From positions 124,001 to 188,000 of the forward strand of contig JACPPC010000007.1 of the NCBI GenBank assembly GCA_016191225.1: DNA of 64,000 bases, given 5' to 3'. The notes beneath the pieces are model-generated. The model saw only the letters and a list, made by a program, of their open reading frames with translations, searched no databases and was not told where the DNA came from. Positions 46,652 through 56,544 of this stretch are shown piece after piece (position 1 is the first letter of the stretch; the number at the start of each line of letters is the position of its first letter). Origin of the DNA: Gemmatimonadota bacterium (GTDB lineage Bacteria > Gemmatimonadota > Gemmatimonadetes > Gemmatimonadales > Gemmatimonadaceae). A program made the translations under genes and the position numbers.

Positions 46652-49618
46652 CTACGGCGCCTGCGGCGCCGCCTGGGCCGGCCCACCCACCGGGTTTCCG
46701 CGACCACGACCCTGCCCCGGCTCGGGCTTGCCGGCGTCGAGGTCGTTCCAGTTCATGATCGCGTTGAAGCCGAGCATGTAGGTGCCCTGCGTCTGCCACC
46801 GCCAGAAGGGGCGGATGGCGAACATCACCACGTGGCCCTTCCCCACCGGCGCGTCGATCACCTGGGCGCGGCCGGAGAGGCCCTGCCCGTTGGCCAGCGT
46901 GCCGGAGAGCAGCATGTCCTTGGGGTCGCGCGGGAAGCTCAAGACCACCCGCGGCCTGGCTTCATCATTCACGAGGCCGAACTGCCGGGCGAAGCCAAGC
47001 AGGGCGGTGGCGTCGTCGACCTGTGCCGGGCCGGTGCGGACCGGCTGGTTGGCGGTGTCGAACGGGGTGATGGCCAGCTTCTGCGCCATCGGCGTGATGT
47101 TCTGGCTGGGACCGCCGCCACCGCCGAGGAAGGCGGCGAATTCGGGCGGCACGCCGCCGGCGCCAGCCGACAGCACGGGGTCCTGGTTGAAGTACACGGG
47201 GAGCCCCGCCCCCTCGTAGCCGTAGCCGATGGGGCTCTTCTTGTCGGTCCAGACGCCGCGCATCACCGAGCCGCGGGCGAACAGCCCCGCCGGCGACTCC
47301 ACGGTGATGCCGCTGGTGATGCCGAAGGTGGGGAAGATCGTCGCGGTGGAACCTTCGACGAGCATGGTGCCGCCCTCGCGCACGAACTTCACGAGTTCGC
47401 CGAGCCCCTCGATCCCCATCCCGCCGCGAATGTCGTCGGTCTCGTCGAGCGCGCCGAGGTTCGGCGTCGCCTGGCTCTTCCTGTACGGCAGCGGCGTGGG
47501 GCTGGTCTTGGCGATGCCGTTCACCTGCGCGACCGCGGTGCCGCCCACGTGCGGGAAGATGATCACGTCGTACTTGGCCCGCAGGTTGCCGTCGCGCAGC
47601 TTCTGGTCGGAGAAGTAGCTGTAGGGGACGCCGTAGGTGTCGAGGGCGGCGCGCACCCAGCCCTCGTCCTGCGTGCGCTGCCAGGAGTGCACGTAGCCGA
47701 TGCGCGGCACGTCGAGGTCATGCTGCTTGACGGTGGGCGCGGTGGCGACGGCCCACGCCGAGAGGCCGAGCTGCTTGAGCGTGGGCTCGATGGCGGCGCG
47801 GTCGTTGCCGCTGATGATGAAGGCGCCGGCCGGGAACTTGCGGCCGTTGGCCTCGAAGGCCTCCTCGGCGGCCGACATCCTGACCCCCGCGTGCCTGAAG
47901 CGGAACGCCATCAGGTTGTTGTCGCCGGTGTTCTCGACGACGATCGTGCCCCCGGAGCCGTCGATCCCGCCGGCGGCCTTCACGTCGGCGGTGACGGGGG
48001 TCATTCCCTGGGTGAGGACCGACTTGTCGGTGACTTCGACGAGCTGGATGTTGCGCATCAGCTGGTAGGTCCAGCCGGTGTCGTCGTACGGGCGCGGGTT
48101 GGCGACGGGGTAGTTCTGGACCGAGAAGTACATGTCGCCGATGGTGCGGTAGGGCTGGTCGCCGCGCACGATGTAGTCGCCCGGCTTGACGTCGAAGCTG
48201 CCCGCCTTGAAGGCGGCGTTGGCGGTGTGGAACTCGAGCCCCTGCACCCGGAGGGCGTTCACGACGTCGGCGACCTCGCCCTTGCGGCGCTGCTGGGCGG
48301 GAATCACCCAGGCGTAGGTGGGGCCGGTGGTCCCCTTGGCCACGGCGCGCTTGTTCTTGAGCCAGTAGTTCTCGAGGTACGTCTCCTTGTTCCTGGCGAC
48401 GTGGTTGAGGGCGATCAGGATCGCCGACTGCTGGATGTTGGTGTTGTTCCGGGGGCCCCACTTGATGCTGGGCAGCGGCGGGTTGGGGCGGAACCACTCC
48501 TTGCTGGTGGTGGTGGCGCCGAGGCGCACCGTGCTGGTGTCGGGGCCGTAGGACTGCACTTCATAGAAGCGGCCCGTGGCGTTGTGGGCGTGGGCGGCGA
48601 AGAACATGTAGTTCGGCACCCAGCCGTCGTAGAAGCCGTAGGTGAACACCCCCGGCACGCCACGCTTGGCCATCTCCATGACCTCGGTCTCGGCGAGGGT
48701 CCACCACTCGGAGATCGTGATCGGGTCGAGCGCCTCGTTGTAGGGGCCGGTGCCGGTGCTGGCGTAGAGGTACGACTGCGCCTCGTGCAGGTCGTGCATG
48801 ATCGGCGGGTGCCACTCGAGGAAGAAGGAGTTGACGTTTCGCGAGAGGCTGAGGAACTGGCCGATGTTGTCGCGGTTGTTGTCGTGCGCGACGTACTTGC
48901 CCCAGTACATGAGCGGGAGGCGCTGCGAGCCGGCGGGGAGCTTCTTGTTGAAGTAGTAGGTGTCGACCTGCTTCTCGCGGCCGTCGACCTCGATCACCGG
49001 CGTGATGAAGACGATGATGTTGTTGCGGATCTGCTGCACGAACGGCGTCTCCTCGACCACGAGGCGGTAGGCCAGCTCCTGCAGCATCTCCGGGCCGCCG
49101 GTCTCGGGGGAGTGCATCCCCGAGGTGATCCAGTAGATCGGCTTGCCGGTGGCGATCAGCGCCCTGGCCTTCTCGTCGCTCGTCTTGCGCGGGTCGGTCA
49201 GCTGGGCGAGGACCCCCTTGTACTTCTCGAGGTCGCGGATGGTCGCCTCGTCGGCGATCGCCATCACGAACATGTCGCGCCCTTCCTCGGACTTGCCGAA
49301 GGTCCAGAGCTTCGCCCGGGGGGTCGACCTGGCGATCGCCTCGTAGTAGCGATGGATGTCCCTGGCGTAGGTGAGCTCCCCCGGAGTGCCGATGATGCGG
49401 CCGTGGAACTTGAGGGGGCTGGGGACCTTGTCCGACGCCGGCAGGTGGTCGACGAGCTCGGTGGTGATGCGCGGGTCCTGGAGGTACTCCTTGATCTTCT
49501 TGCCGTACTCCTCGTCCTGCTTCTGCTGGGCCCGGGCGAGGCGCGGCGCGGCGGCAAGGGAGGCAACGGCGAGGAGCGCCGGAAGCCACCGGCGACGGTC
49601 GGACATCAAGTTCGGCAT
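46652..49618 (-). CDS. Secreted M14-type zinc carboxypeptidase
   Basis: This 988-aa exported protein has a signal peptide (LPALLAVASLAAAPRLARAQ). The M14 domain (about 80-400) has zinc ligands in SGMHSPETGG (His169, Glu172) and MHDLHEA for the third histidine. A long C-terminal region (about 450-985) includes a glutamine-amidotransferase-like fold pattern (DVIIFPHVGGTAV, GLGELVKFVREGGTMLVEGS) seen in large M14 proteins of Bacteroidetes and Gemmatimonadetes, and ends in a Gly/Pro/Gln-rich tail. ATG at 49618 and a second at 49606 are both possible. It likely degrades extracellular peptides. Confidence 0.9.
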   Translation of the reverse strand: MPNLMSDRRRWLPALLAVASLAAAPRLARAQQKQDEEYGKKIKEYLQDPRITTELVDHLPASDKVPSPLKFHGRIIGTPGELTYARDIHRYYEAIARSTPRAKLWTFGKSEEGRDMFVMAIADEATIRDLEKYKGVLAQLTDPRKTSDEKARALIATGKPIYWITSGMHSPETGGPEMLQELAYRLVVEETPFVQQIRNNIIVFITPVIEVDGREKQVDTYYFNKKLPAGSQRLPLMYWGKYVAHDNNRDNIGQFLSLSRNVNSFFLEWHPPIMHDLHEAQSYLYASTGTGPYNEALDPITISEWWTLAETEVMEMAKRGVPGVFTYGFYDGWVPNYMFFAAHAHNATGRFYEVQSYGPDTSTVRLGATTTSKEWFRPNPPLPSIKWGPRNNTNIQQSAILIALNHVARNKETYLENYWLKNKRAVAKGTTGPTYAWVIPAQQRRKGEVADVVNALRVQGLEFHTANAAFKAGSFDVKPGDYIVRGDQPYRTIGDMYFSVQNYPVANPRPYDDTGWTYQLMRNIQLVEVTDKSVLTQGMTPVTADVKAAGGIDGSGGTIVVENTGDNNLMAFRFRHAGVRMSAAEEAFEANGRKFPAGAFIISGNDRAAIEPTLKQLGLSAWAVATAPTVKQHDLDVPRIGYVHSWQRTQDEGWVRAALDTYGVPYSYFSDQKLRDGNLRAKYDVIIFPHVGGTAVAQVNGIAKTSPTPLPYRKSQATPNLGALDETDDIRGGMGIEGLGELVKFVREGGTMLVEGSTATIFPTFGITSGITVESPAGLFARGSVMRGVWTDKKSPIGYGYEGAGLPVYFNQDPVLSAGAGGVPPEFAAFLGGGGGPSQNITPMAQKLAITPFDTANQPVRTGPAQVDDATALLGFARQFGLVNDEARPRVVLSFPRDPKDMLLSGTLANGQGLSGRAQVIDAPVGKGHVVMFAIRPFWRWQTQGTYMLGFNAIMNWNDLDAGKPEPGQGRGRGNPVGGPAQAAPQAP

Positions 49619-49723
49619 GGGAAGCGCGGGCTGGAGAGGGTGGGAGCGAGCCTGTGGAGTGTGCCGCTCGCGAGGGATACGCGCAAGCATCCCGAAACGC
49701 TCGCGTCGCCCAGAGCCGGAAGC

Positions 49724-49812
49724 GAAGGGCCTGCCTGGCTGGAATGGCAGGCCCTTCACCTCGCTCAGGACGACGGGGAAAGCGGGTCCTTCGCTTCGCT
49801 CGGGACGACCCG
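49724..49812. repeat. Hairpin plus dispersed repeat family B (copy 2)
   Basis: A perfect 12-bp inverted repeat GAAGGGCCTGCC (49724-49735 with 49746-49757) is followed by CTCAGGACGACGG and GGTCCTTCGCTTCGCTCGGG blocks. It fills the 197-nt gap between the M16 stop and M14 start and probably acts as the 3' end of the M16 transcript. No gene is present. Confidence 0.6.
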
Positions 49813-49815
49813 GCG

Positions 49816-52632
49816 CTACGGCTTCGGCGCCGTGTCCTGCTTCTTCTTCGCCGCCCCGGCGAAGTCCCCCGCCGCCACGAACGCCACCTTGTCGGCGCTG
49901 ATGTACTTGCGGAACGCCGCGTTCACGTCGGCCGTGGTCAGCTTGCCCACCCGGCGCTCGATGTCGCCGTCCCATCCGTCGAAGGTCAGGTTGAACTGCC
50001 CGCGCAGCAGCATCATGCCCACGATGCTGCGGTCATCGGCGCGCCCCTGGAAGCGGCTCTGCAGCCAGGCCACCCTGGCCTTCGACACCTCGTCGTCGGT
50101 GAAGCCCTGCCTGAGCGCCTTGTCGAGCTCGTCCTTGGCGGCGGCGACCAGCTTCTCGTTGTTCCCCGGGTTGTAGATCGCGTTCATGGTGAACTTCCCC
50201 GCCCCCCGCTCCATCACGTCGGTGCTCACGAATCCACCGGCGCCGTAGCTCAGCCCCTCCTTCTGGCGCAGCCGCTCGCCAAGCCGGGCGCTGAGCGGGC
50301 TCTCGGCAAAGATGTACGTGCCGATGCGGAGGGCCACCCACTCGGGGTCGCTGCTCTTGAGGTCGATCGGCTGCACGGCCACGTACATCGCCATCTGCTT
50401 GTCCGGCGTCTCGAGTTTCGCGTATGTCGAGTCGATCTTCTTCGCCCGCTGCGGAATGCGCGCGTACCTCTCCCTGCTGGTCCACGCGCCAAGCTCGTCG
50501 CCGAGCACCTGCCGAACCGCGGCGGCGTCGAAGTCGCCGGCCACCGCCACGTCGGCGCTGTTGGCGCCGTAGAAAGCGGCGTGGAAGGCCTTCACCTCGT
50601 CCAGCGTCGCCGCCTTGTAGGCCGCCATCGACTCGTCGAGGGTCGCCGTGTACAGCGGGTGCCCGGGGCCGTACACCTGCACCGTGCGGTTGGCGGCGAT
50701 GAACGCCTGCGCCTGGGGCTCGGACTTCTGCTGCTCGATCTGGACGAGGTTCTCCTGCCGGAGCTTGTCGAACTCGTCGGCCGGGAATGTCGGCGTCTTG
50801 AGCGCCTCGAGGACGAGCTTGAGGGCCGGGACAAGGTTGTCCCTGCTGGTCTCGATCGAGGCCCGGGTGGCATTGGGCCCGGCGTTGAAGATCCCCACCC
50901 GCGCCTTGAGCTTGTCGAAGGCATCCTTGAGCTCGGCGCGCGACTTGGTGGCCGTCCCCCGCTCGAGCATGCCGGCGGTGAGGTCCGAGATCGTCGCCTT
51001 GCCGGTGAGCGATTGTTCGGTGCCGTACCGCAGCTCGATGGCCAGGTTCACCGTGTTGCCGCGGGTCTGCTTGGGGAGGAAGTGAAGCTTGGCGCCATTG
51101 GGGAGGGTGACGTGGGTGAGCCGGGCGTCGATCTTCGCCGGCGTGACGTCGAAGGCCTCGCCGGTGGCCCGCGTCTCGGTGCCGACGTACGCCGACACGA
51201 GGGCCGAGAAGTCGGGGGTCCTGGCGACCTCCGCCCGCTCGGGATTGGTGGTCGGGTAGAACATGCCGAGGGTGCGGTTGCTCGACATCAGGTACGCCTT
51301 GGCCACGCGCTGCACGTCGGCCGCGGTGACCCGCTTGAGCCGGTCGCGGTGGATGAACAGGTAGCGCCAGTCGGCCATGCTGGCCCATTCGCTCAGCTCG
51401 ATCCCCACGTCCTCGCTCTTGTTGAGGGTGAGCTCGATGTCCTTGAGGAGCTTGGTCCGGGCGCGATCCACTTCCTCGGCCGTCACGGGCGTGTTGCCGA
51501 ACTCCTCGAGGGTCTTCGTGAGGGCGAGCCGGGCGTTGTCGAGGCTGCTGTCCTTGGGCACCTCGGCGAAGGCGGTGATGAGCCCCGGCTCGGCGAAGGC
51601 CCACGTGACGGCGCCGGTGCTGGTGGCGAGCTTGGTGTCGACGAGGGCCTTGTACTGCCGTCCCGTGACGTCGGTGCCGAGGATTTCGCCCAGGATCGCG
51701 ACCGCCGGAAAGTCGGGGTGCGGGCCGGCCACGGTGTGGTAGGTGAGCATGACGAGCTTGACGTCGCCCACGCGGCGCAGCACGACCACCCGTTCGCCGT
51801 CCTGCGTCGGCTCCTCGGTGTACGTCTTGTGGAGCATCATCCCGTTGCCGAGCGTCCGCACGGGGCGCGGGATGCGGCCGAACTTGTCCTGCACCAGCTT
51901 GAGCGCCCTGGCCTCGTCGAACCGGCCGGCGACCACCAGCATGGCGTTGTCGGGCTGGTAGTACTTGCGGTAGAAGACCTGCAGCCGGTCGGCGGGGACT
52001 CCCTCGATGTCGGTCTTGTTGCCGATCGTGTTCTTGCCGTAGTTGTGCCACTCGTAGGCGGTGGCCATCGTCTTCTGCAGCAGCACGCGGAACGGCGAGT
52101 TCTCCCCGGCCTCGAACTCGTTGCGGACGACCGAGAACTCCTTGCTCAGGTCCTCCTGCCTGATGAACGAGTTCACGAAGCGGTCGGCCTCGAGGTCGAG
52201 GGCCCAGTCGAGGTTCGCGTCGGTGCTCGGCACGACCTCGAAGTAGTTGGTGCGGTCGTACCAGGTGCTGCCGTTCCACTGGGCGCCGCGGTCGTTGAGC
52301 TCCTTGGGCACGTTGAGGTGGCGCGGCGAGCCCTTGAACACCATGTGCTCGATCAGGTGGGCCATGCCGGTCTCGCCGTACCCCTCGTGCCGCGAGCCGA
52401 CCATCACGGTGAGGTTCACCGTGACGGTCGGCTTGGTGGCGTCGGGGACGAGGAGCACTTTGAGCCCGTTGGCGAGCTGGTACTCGGTGATCCCCTCGAC
52501 GGTGGTGAGCTTCCGGGGGGCGGCCGGCTGCGTCGCCTGCGTGGCGGTTGCGCCGCGCTGGGCGAGGCCAGCGGGGGCGAACAGGGTGGCGAGCGCGAGG
52601 GCGGAGGCGAGGCGAACGAGGCGAGGGCGCAT
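49816..52632 (-). CDS. Secreted M16-family zinc peptidase (two-module)
   Basis: This 938-aa exported protein has a cleavable signal (LASALALATLFAPAGLAQ). The first M16 module (about 45-460) has the inverted zinc motif HLIEH (His92, Glu95, His96) and the downstream RNEFEAGEN glutamate. The second module (about 480-920) is homologous but lacks HxxEH, as is normal for the inactive half of pitrilysin-like proteases. It contains GLSYGAGG and RLGERLRQKEGLSY. It likely degrades peptides in the periplasm. A large intergenic gap with family B repeats lies on both sides. Confidence 0.95.
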   Translation of the reverse strand: MRPRLVRLASALALATLFAPAGLAQRGATATQATQPAAPRKLTTVEGITEYQLANGLKVLLVPDATKPTVTVNLTVMVGSRHEGYGETGMAHLIEHMVFKGSPRHLNVPKELNDRGAQWNGSTWYDRTNYFEVVPSTDANLDWALDLEADRFVNSFIRQEDLSKEFSVVRNEFEAGENSPFRVLLQKTMATAYEWHNYGKNTIGNKTDIEGVPADRLQVFYRKYYQPDNAMLVVAGRFDEARALKLVQDKFGRIPRPVRTLGNGMMLHKTYTEEPTQDGERVVVLRRVGDVKLVMLTYHTVAGPHPDFPAVAILGEILGTDVTGRQYKALVDTKLATSTGAVTWAFAEPGLITAFAEVPKDSSLDNARLALTKTLEEFGNTPVTAEEVDRARTKLLKDIELTLNKSEDVGIELSEWASMADWRYLFIHRDRLKRVTAADVQRVAKAYLMSSNRTLGMFYPTTNPERAEVARTPDFSALVSAYVGTETRATGEAFDVTPAKIDARLTHVTLPNGAKLHFLPKQTRGNTVNLAIELRYGTEQSLTGKATISDLTAGMLERGTATKSRAELKDAFDKLKARVGIFNAGPNATRASIETSRDNLVPALKLVLEALKTPTFPADEFDKLRQENLVQIEQQKSEPQAQAFIAANRTVQVYGPGHPLYTATLDESMAAYKAATLDEVKAFHAAFYGANSADVAVAGDFDAAAVRQVLGDELGAWTSRERYARIPQRAKKIDSTYAKLETPDKQMAMYVAVQPIDLKSSDPEWVALRIGTYIFAESPLSARLGERLRQKEGLSYGAGGFVSTDVMERGAGKFTMNAIYNPGNNEKLVAAAKDELDKALRQGFTDDEVSKARVAWLQSRFQGRADDRSIVGMMLLRGQFNLTFDGWDGDIERRVGKLTTADVNAAFRKYISADKVAFVAAGDFAGAAKKKQDTAPKP

Positions 52633-52762
52633 CTGCGGGAGGGGAAAGGGACGGGCGCCAGCGGGGCGCAGCTAAGGCTGTGCCGCCGGGGCGGCGGGTG
52701 CAAGCGTCATCGTGTCAGACAGGCGTGGCGGGTGCCGGGTTGCCCGGTCGGGCCCGCCGTCA

Positions 52763-52832
52763 TCCTGGGCGCAGCGAAGAATCGACTTGCTACCGTTCAC
52801 GGCGAATAACAGGTCCTTCGCTGCGCCCAGGA
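52763..52832. repeat. Dispersed repeat family B, perfect hairpin (copy 3)
   Basis: A 17-bp perfect inverted repeat TCCTGGGCGCAGCGAAG (52763-52779 with 52816-52832) encloses 36 nt. It lies just 3' of the MATE gene in the 210-nt gap to the M16 gene. The right arm shares CCTTCGC...CAGGACGAC with copies 1 and 2. Confidence 0.7.
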
Positions 52833-52842
52833 CGACCAGGCA

Positions 52843-54219
52843 TCACGCCGGCGGGTAGTCGATCACCAGCCTCCGTACGTCTCGCCCCAGCTTGGCCCTC
52901 ACGCGCCAGATGTGCAGCACCGACACGCTCCCCAGCCCGGCCACGAAGCCCCACCAGAGGCCCGTGGCGCCGAGTCCGAGCCCGAAGCAGAGCCAGGCGC
53001 TCATGGGGATCCCGACCACCCAGAAGCCGGTGAGGTGGATCAGCATCGGAACCCGCGTGTCCCCCGCTCCGCGCAGCGTGCCGGTGGCCACCGCCTGCGT
53101 GCCGTCGAAGACCTGGAAGAGCCCCGCCACGGGAATCAGCGCGGTGGCGATCGCCAGCGTCGCCGGGTCGGTGGTGTAGAGCCGCGACAGAACGCCCGGG
53201 ATCGCGATCATCACGAGCCCCGCCACCACCATGAACCCGACCCCGATCACGAGGCCGGCCACGGCGTCGCGCCGGGCAGCGTGCATGTCCTCGCGCCCGA
53301 TCGCCCGCCCGACCATCACGCCGGTGGCGGCGGCCGCGCCGAGCGGCACCTGGAAGGTGAGCGACGCGAGGTTGAGGGTGACCTCGTGCGCGGCGAGCGC
53401 CTCGGCGCCGAGCCAGCCCATGAAGATCGTGACCAGCCCGAAGGCGTTGAACTCGGCGAAGAACTGCAGGCCGAGCGGCACGCCGATCGCCAGCATGCGC
53501 CCCAGAGGCTCGATGGCGAACGACTCCGGGCGCCACGGCCGCAGCGTCGGCCGCAGCGCCGGCCAGCCCGCCAGCAACGCCGCCCCGAGCATGATCCAGC
53601 GGGCGATCGACGTCGAGATCGCGGAGCCGACCACGCCTCCGGCCGGGGCGCCGAGGTGTCCGAAGATGAACACCCAGTTGAGAAAGGCGTTGGCGACGTT
53701 GCCGACCACCACGCCGACGAGGATCGGTCGCACGGCGTGCATCGCCTGCCAGGTGCTCCGGAAGACGCCGAACAGGAAGAACGGCAGCAGTCCGGGAATG
53801 CTCCAGATCGCGAACCAGCCGGCCAGCGGGGCGATCCGCGGTGGTTGCCGCAGCAGCTCCAGCGCGGGGCCGCTCGGAATCAGGAGCAGCGACGCGCCAG
53901 CCGTCACCAGCACGGCGATCACGACGCCGCGCTGCACGCCACGCGCGAGCCCCACGTCGTCCTTCGCCCCGACGGCCTGGGCGACGACGGGGTCGATCGC
54001 CATGATCAGCCCGAAGCCGACCGTGCCCACGAACCAGAAGCAGAAGTGGCCGAGTCCGCCGGCGGCGAGCGCCTCGCCGCTCACCCGGCCGAGCATGAGC
54101 GTGTCGACGACGCCCATCAGCATCAGGCCGACGTTCACGAGCACGAGGGGCGTCGCCAGGCGGAGCATCTCGCGGAGCTCGTCGCGCGTGGGGCGGAGGG
54201 ACGACCTGGGGGCGCTCAC
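52843..54219 (-). CDS. MATE-family efflux transporter
   Basis: This 458-aa inner-membrane protein has about 12 hydrophobic segments in two similar halves. MLRLATPLVLVNVGLMLMGVVDTLMLGRVSGEALAAGGLG at the start matches the MatE first module. LLPFFLFGVFRSTWQAMHAVRP and FQVFDGTQAVATGTLRGAGDTRVPM are equivalent family loops in the two halves. Such proteins export drugs or metabolites using a proton or sodium gradient; the substrate is not predictable. GTG start at 54219. Confidence 0.94.
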   Translation of the reverse strand: MSAPRSSLRPTRDELREMLRLATPLVLVNVGLMLMGVVDTLMLGRVSGEALAAGGLGHFCFWFVGTVGFGLIMAIDPVVAQAVGAKDDVGLARGVQRGVVIAVLVTAGASLLLIPSGPALELLRQPPRIAPLAGWFAIWSIPGLLPFFLFGVFRSTWQAMHAVRPILVGVVVGNVANAFLNWVFIFGHLGAPAGGVVGSAISTSIARWIMLGAALLAGWPALRPTLRPWRPESFAIEPLGRMLAIGVPLGLQFFAEFNAFGLVTIFMGWLGAEALAAHEVTLNLASLTFQVPLGAAAATGVMVGRAIGREDMHAARRDAVAGLVIGVGFMVVAGLVMIAIPGVLSRLYTTDPATLAIATALIPVAGLFQVFDGTQAVATGTLRGAGDTRVPMLIHLTGFWVVGIPMSAWLCFGLGLGATGLWWGFVAGLGSVSVLHIWRVRAKLGRDVRRLVIDYPPA

Positions 54220-54253
54220 GCGCGACGAGGGGCGGAGGACGATCCGGAGGAAG

Positions 54254-54425
54254 ATGGGGGCGGCGCAACCACGGGGTCACGGAGCGGCACGGCGCTGCAC
54301 GGGGGAATCGACCGCCAATGCCGATGGGGCTCCGGGGCGCGAACCCGCGGCCGGCGGCGGCAGGCCCGTGCGACGCGTTTCCAGCAGTCAGTTGCCCGTG
54401 CCCCTGCCTCCGCCGTGAGCCGCTG
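54254..54425. repeat. Dispersed repeat family A (copy 3)
   Basis: The 274-nt gap between guaA and the MATE gene has no gene. It holds GGCGGCGCAACCACGGGGTC and ACGGAGCGGCACGG blocks, then about 100 nt later an inverted partner (CAGTTGCCCGTGCCCCTGCC, CCGCCGTGAGCC). The layout of head, middle and reversed tail resembles 11720-12004 and 63026-63200. Confidence 0.55.
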
Positions 54426-54493
54426 TGCGCCTCGGAGCCCCGGTGGTAGCGCTCCACTCATCTTCCGCGCCCTTCGACTGCCTCCCCGCGTCT

Positions 54494-56047
54494 CTACTCC
54501 CACTCGATCGTGGCCGGCGGCTTGGAACTCACGTCGTAGACCACGCGATTCACCCCCGGCACCTCGTTGATGATCCGCGAGCTGATCCGGCCGAGCACCT
54601 CGTGCGGGAAGGCGTACCAGTCGGCGGTCATCCCGTCGGTGCTGGTGACCGCGCGCAGCGCCACCGCGTGCTCGTAGGTGCGGAAGTCGCCCATCACCCC
54701 CACGCTGCGCACCGGCAGGAAGACGGCGAACGCCTGCCAGATGTCGTTGTAGAGCCCCGCCGCCCGGATCTCCTCGAGGTAGATCGCGTCGGCGGCGCGC
54801 AGTGTGTCGAGGGCCGGCTGGCTCACCGCCCCGAGCACGCGGATCGCCAGCCCCGGGCCGGGGAACGGGTGCCGGCCCACCATCTCCTCCGGAAGCCCGA
54901 GCTCGCGGCCCACGTTCCGCACCTCGTCCTTGAACAACTCCCGCAGCGGCTCGATCAGGGTGAACTTCATCCCCGGCTTGAGCCCGCCCACGTTGTGGTG
55001 CGTCTTGATCGTCGCGCTCGGCCCCCCCTTGGCGCTCACGCTCTCGATCACGTCGGGGTAGAGCGTCCCCTGCACGAGGAACGAGGCGTCCCTCCCCGCC
55101 TCGGCGCTCGCCTCCTCGAACACGTCGATGAAGGCATGGCCGATCCGGCGGCGCTTCTCCTCGGGCTCGCCGACGCCGTCGAGCGCGGCGAGGAAGCGCT
55201 CCTCGGCGTGCACCGTCACCAGCTTCACGCCGAGGTGCTGCCGGAAGGTGCGCTCGACCTGCTCCCGCTCGTGGAGCCGCAGCAGCCCCGTGTCGACGAA
55301 GATGCACGTCAGCTGGTCGCCGATCGCCTTGTGCACGAGCGCCGCGGCGACGCTGGAGTCCACGCCCCCCGAGAGGCCGCAGAGCACGTGCCGGTCGCCC
55401 ACGAGGGCGCGGATCTTCGCGACCTCGTGCTCCACGAACGAACCCGGCGTCCAGTCGGGCGTCGCGCCGCAGATGCCGAACAGGAAGTTCTGGATGACCT
55501 CGGCGCCGCGCACCGTGTGGGCCACCTCGGCGTGGAACTGCACCGCGTGCACCGGCCGCGACTCGTGGCGAAAGCCGGCCACCACGCCGTGCCCAGTCGT
55601 CGCCGTGGCGACGTAGCCCGGCGGGAGGCGCTCCACGTGGTCACCGTGGCTCATCCAGACGATCGTGCGCTCGCCCGCCCCGAAGCCGGCGAACATCCCC
55701 GCCGGCTCGGCCACCTGCACTTCCGCCCGCCCGTACTCCCGGCGGCCGCCCCCGGCCACCAGGCCCCCCTCGGCGTGCGCCAGCCACTGCATGCCGTAGC
55801 AGACGCCGAGCACCGGCGCCACGTCGAGGATCGCGCGGTCGAAGGTGGGGGCGCCGTCGTCGGTGACGGAGTTCGGGCCCCCGCTGAGGATGATCCCCGT
55901 GGGCTGGAAGTCGCGGATCCACGACAGCGGCTTCGTCCACGGGTGGATCTCGGAGTAGACGCGGGCCTCCCGCACCCGCCGGGCAATCAGCTGCGTGAAT
56001 TGCGACCCGCAGTCGAGGATCAGGATCCGCGAACTCAACGCGTCCAC
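54494..56047 (-). CDS. guaA: GMP synthase (glutamine-hydrolysing)
   Basis: GuaA (517 aa) aminates XMP to GMP. The N-terminal class I glutaminase has the nucleophile in [12 protein letters not shown] and the His/Glu pair in [10 protein letters not shown]. The ATP-pyrophosphatase domain has the P-loop [12 protein letters not shown]. The C-terminal dimerisation domain ends KPPATIEWE, the typical terminus. A GTG start at 56047 lies 13 nt inside the end of the phosphodiesterase gene. It is the last gene of the accD-guaA run. Confidence 0.97.
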   Translation of the reverse strand: MDALSSRILILDCGSQFTQLIARRVREARVYSEIHPWTKPLSWIRDFQPTGIILSGGPNSVTDDGAPTFDRAILDVAPVLGVCYGMQWLAHAEGGLVAGGGRREYGRAEVQVAEPAGMFAGFGAGERTIVWMSHGDHVERLPPGYVATATTGHGVVAGFRHESRPVHAVQFHAEVAHTVRGAEVIQNFLFGICGATPDWTPGSFVEHEVAKIRALVGDRHVLCGLSGGVDSSVAAALVHKAIGDQLTCIFVDTGLLRLHEREQVERTFRQHLGVKLVTVHAEERFLAALDGVGEPEEKRRRIGHAFIDVFEEASAEAGRDASFLVQGTLYPDVIESVSAKGGPSATIKTHHNVGGLKPGMKFTLIEPLRELFKDEVRNVGRELGLPEEMVGRHPFPGPGLAIRVLGAVSQPALDTLRAADAIYLEEIRAAGLYNDIWQAFAVFLPVRSVGVMGDFRTYEHAVALRAVTSTDGMTADWYAFPHEVLGRISSRIINEVPGVNRVVYDVSSKPPATIEWE

Positions 56048-56544
56048 TCCGCCGCGGGGAGCTGGATGAACTCCACCTTGCGCGTGTCAAGGTCGAGGAG
56101 GGCGGCCGACGGCGTGCCGGAGAGCCAGCCACACCCCTCGCCGGGGTTGACGATCAACGTGCCCTCCCGCTCCTTCATCTCCGGCTTGTGCGTGTTGCCG
56201 TGGATCACGATCGTGTGGTTGGTGAGGGACTGCGGCGGCACGTCGCCGATGTCGTGGACGATCAGGATCCGGTTGCCGCCGAGTTCCATCGAGTGCGGCG
56301 ACTCGAAGAGCTCGATCCCCATCCCGCGCCGCGCGAAGGCGCGAATTCCCTCGTGGTCGCCGTCGTTGCGGCCGAAGACGCCCGCCATCGGGACCCCGGC
56401 GTCGAGGAACGGGACGAGCGAGAACGGCGCGCAGAAGTCGCCGGCGTGCAGCATCATCGTCGCGCCGGCCGCCTGGAGCCGCTTGAGGAGCTCGTCCACG
56501 GCGTCGAGCCGGTCGTGCGTGTCGGACAGCAGTCCCACCTTCAT
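56035..56544 (-). CDS. YfcE/MJ0936-type metallophosphoesterase
   Basis: This 169-aa protein has all metal-binding blocks of the family in order: [31 protein letters not shown] and [10 protein letters not shown]. The family hydrolyses phosphodiesters in vitro with an uncertain physiological substrate. ATG at 56544 overlaps the lysA stop (ATGA), and its end overlaps guaA by 13 nt, so it is translationally linked to both. No signal peptide. Confidence 0.93.
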   Translation of the reverse strand: MKVGLLSDTHDRLDAVDELLKRLQAAGATMMLHAGDFCAPFSLVPFLDAGVPMAGVFGRNDGDHEGIRAFARRGMGIELFESPHSMELGGNRILIVHDIGDVPPQSLTNHTIVIHGNTHKPEMKEREGTLIVNPGEGCGWLSGTPSAALLDLDTRKVEFIQLPAAEWTR

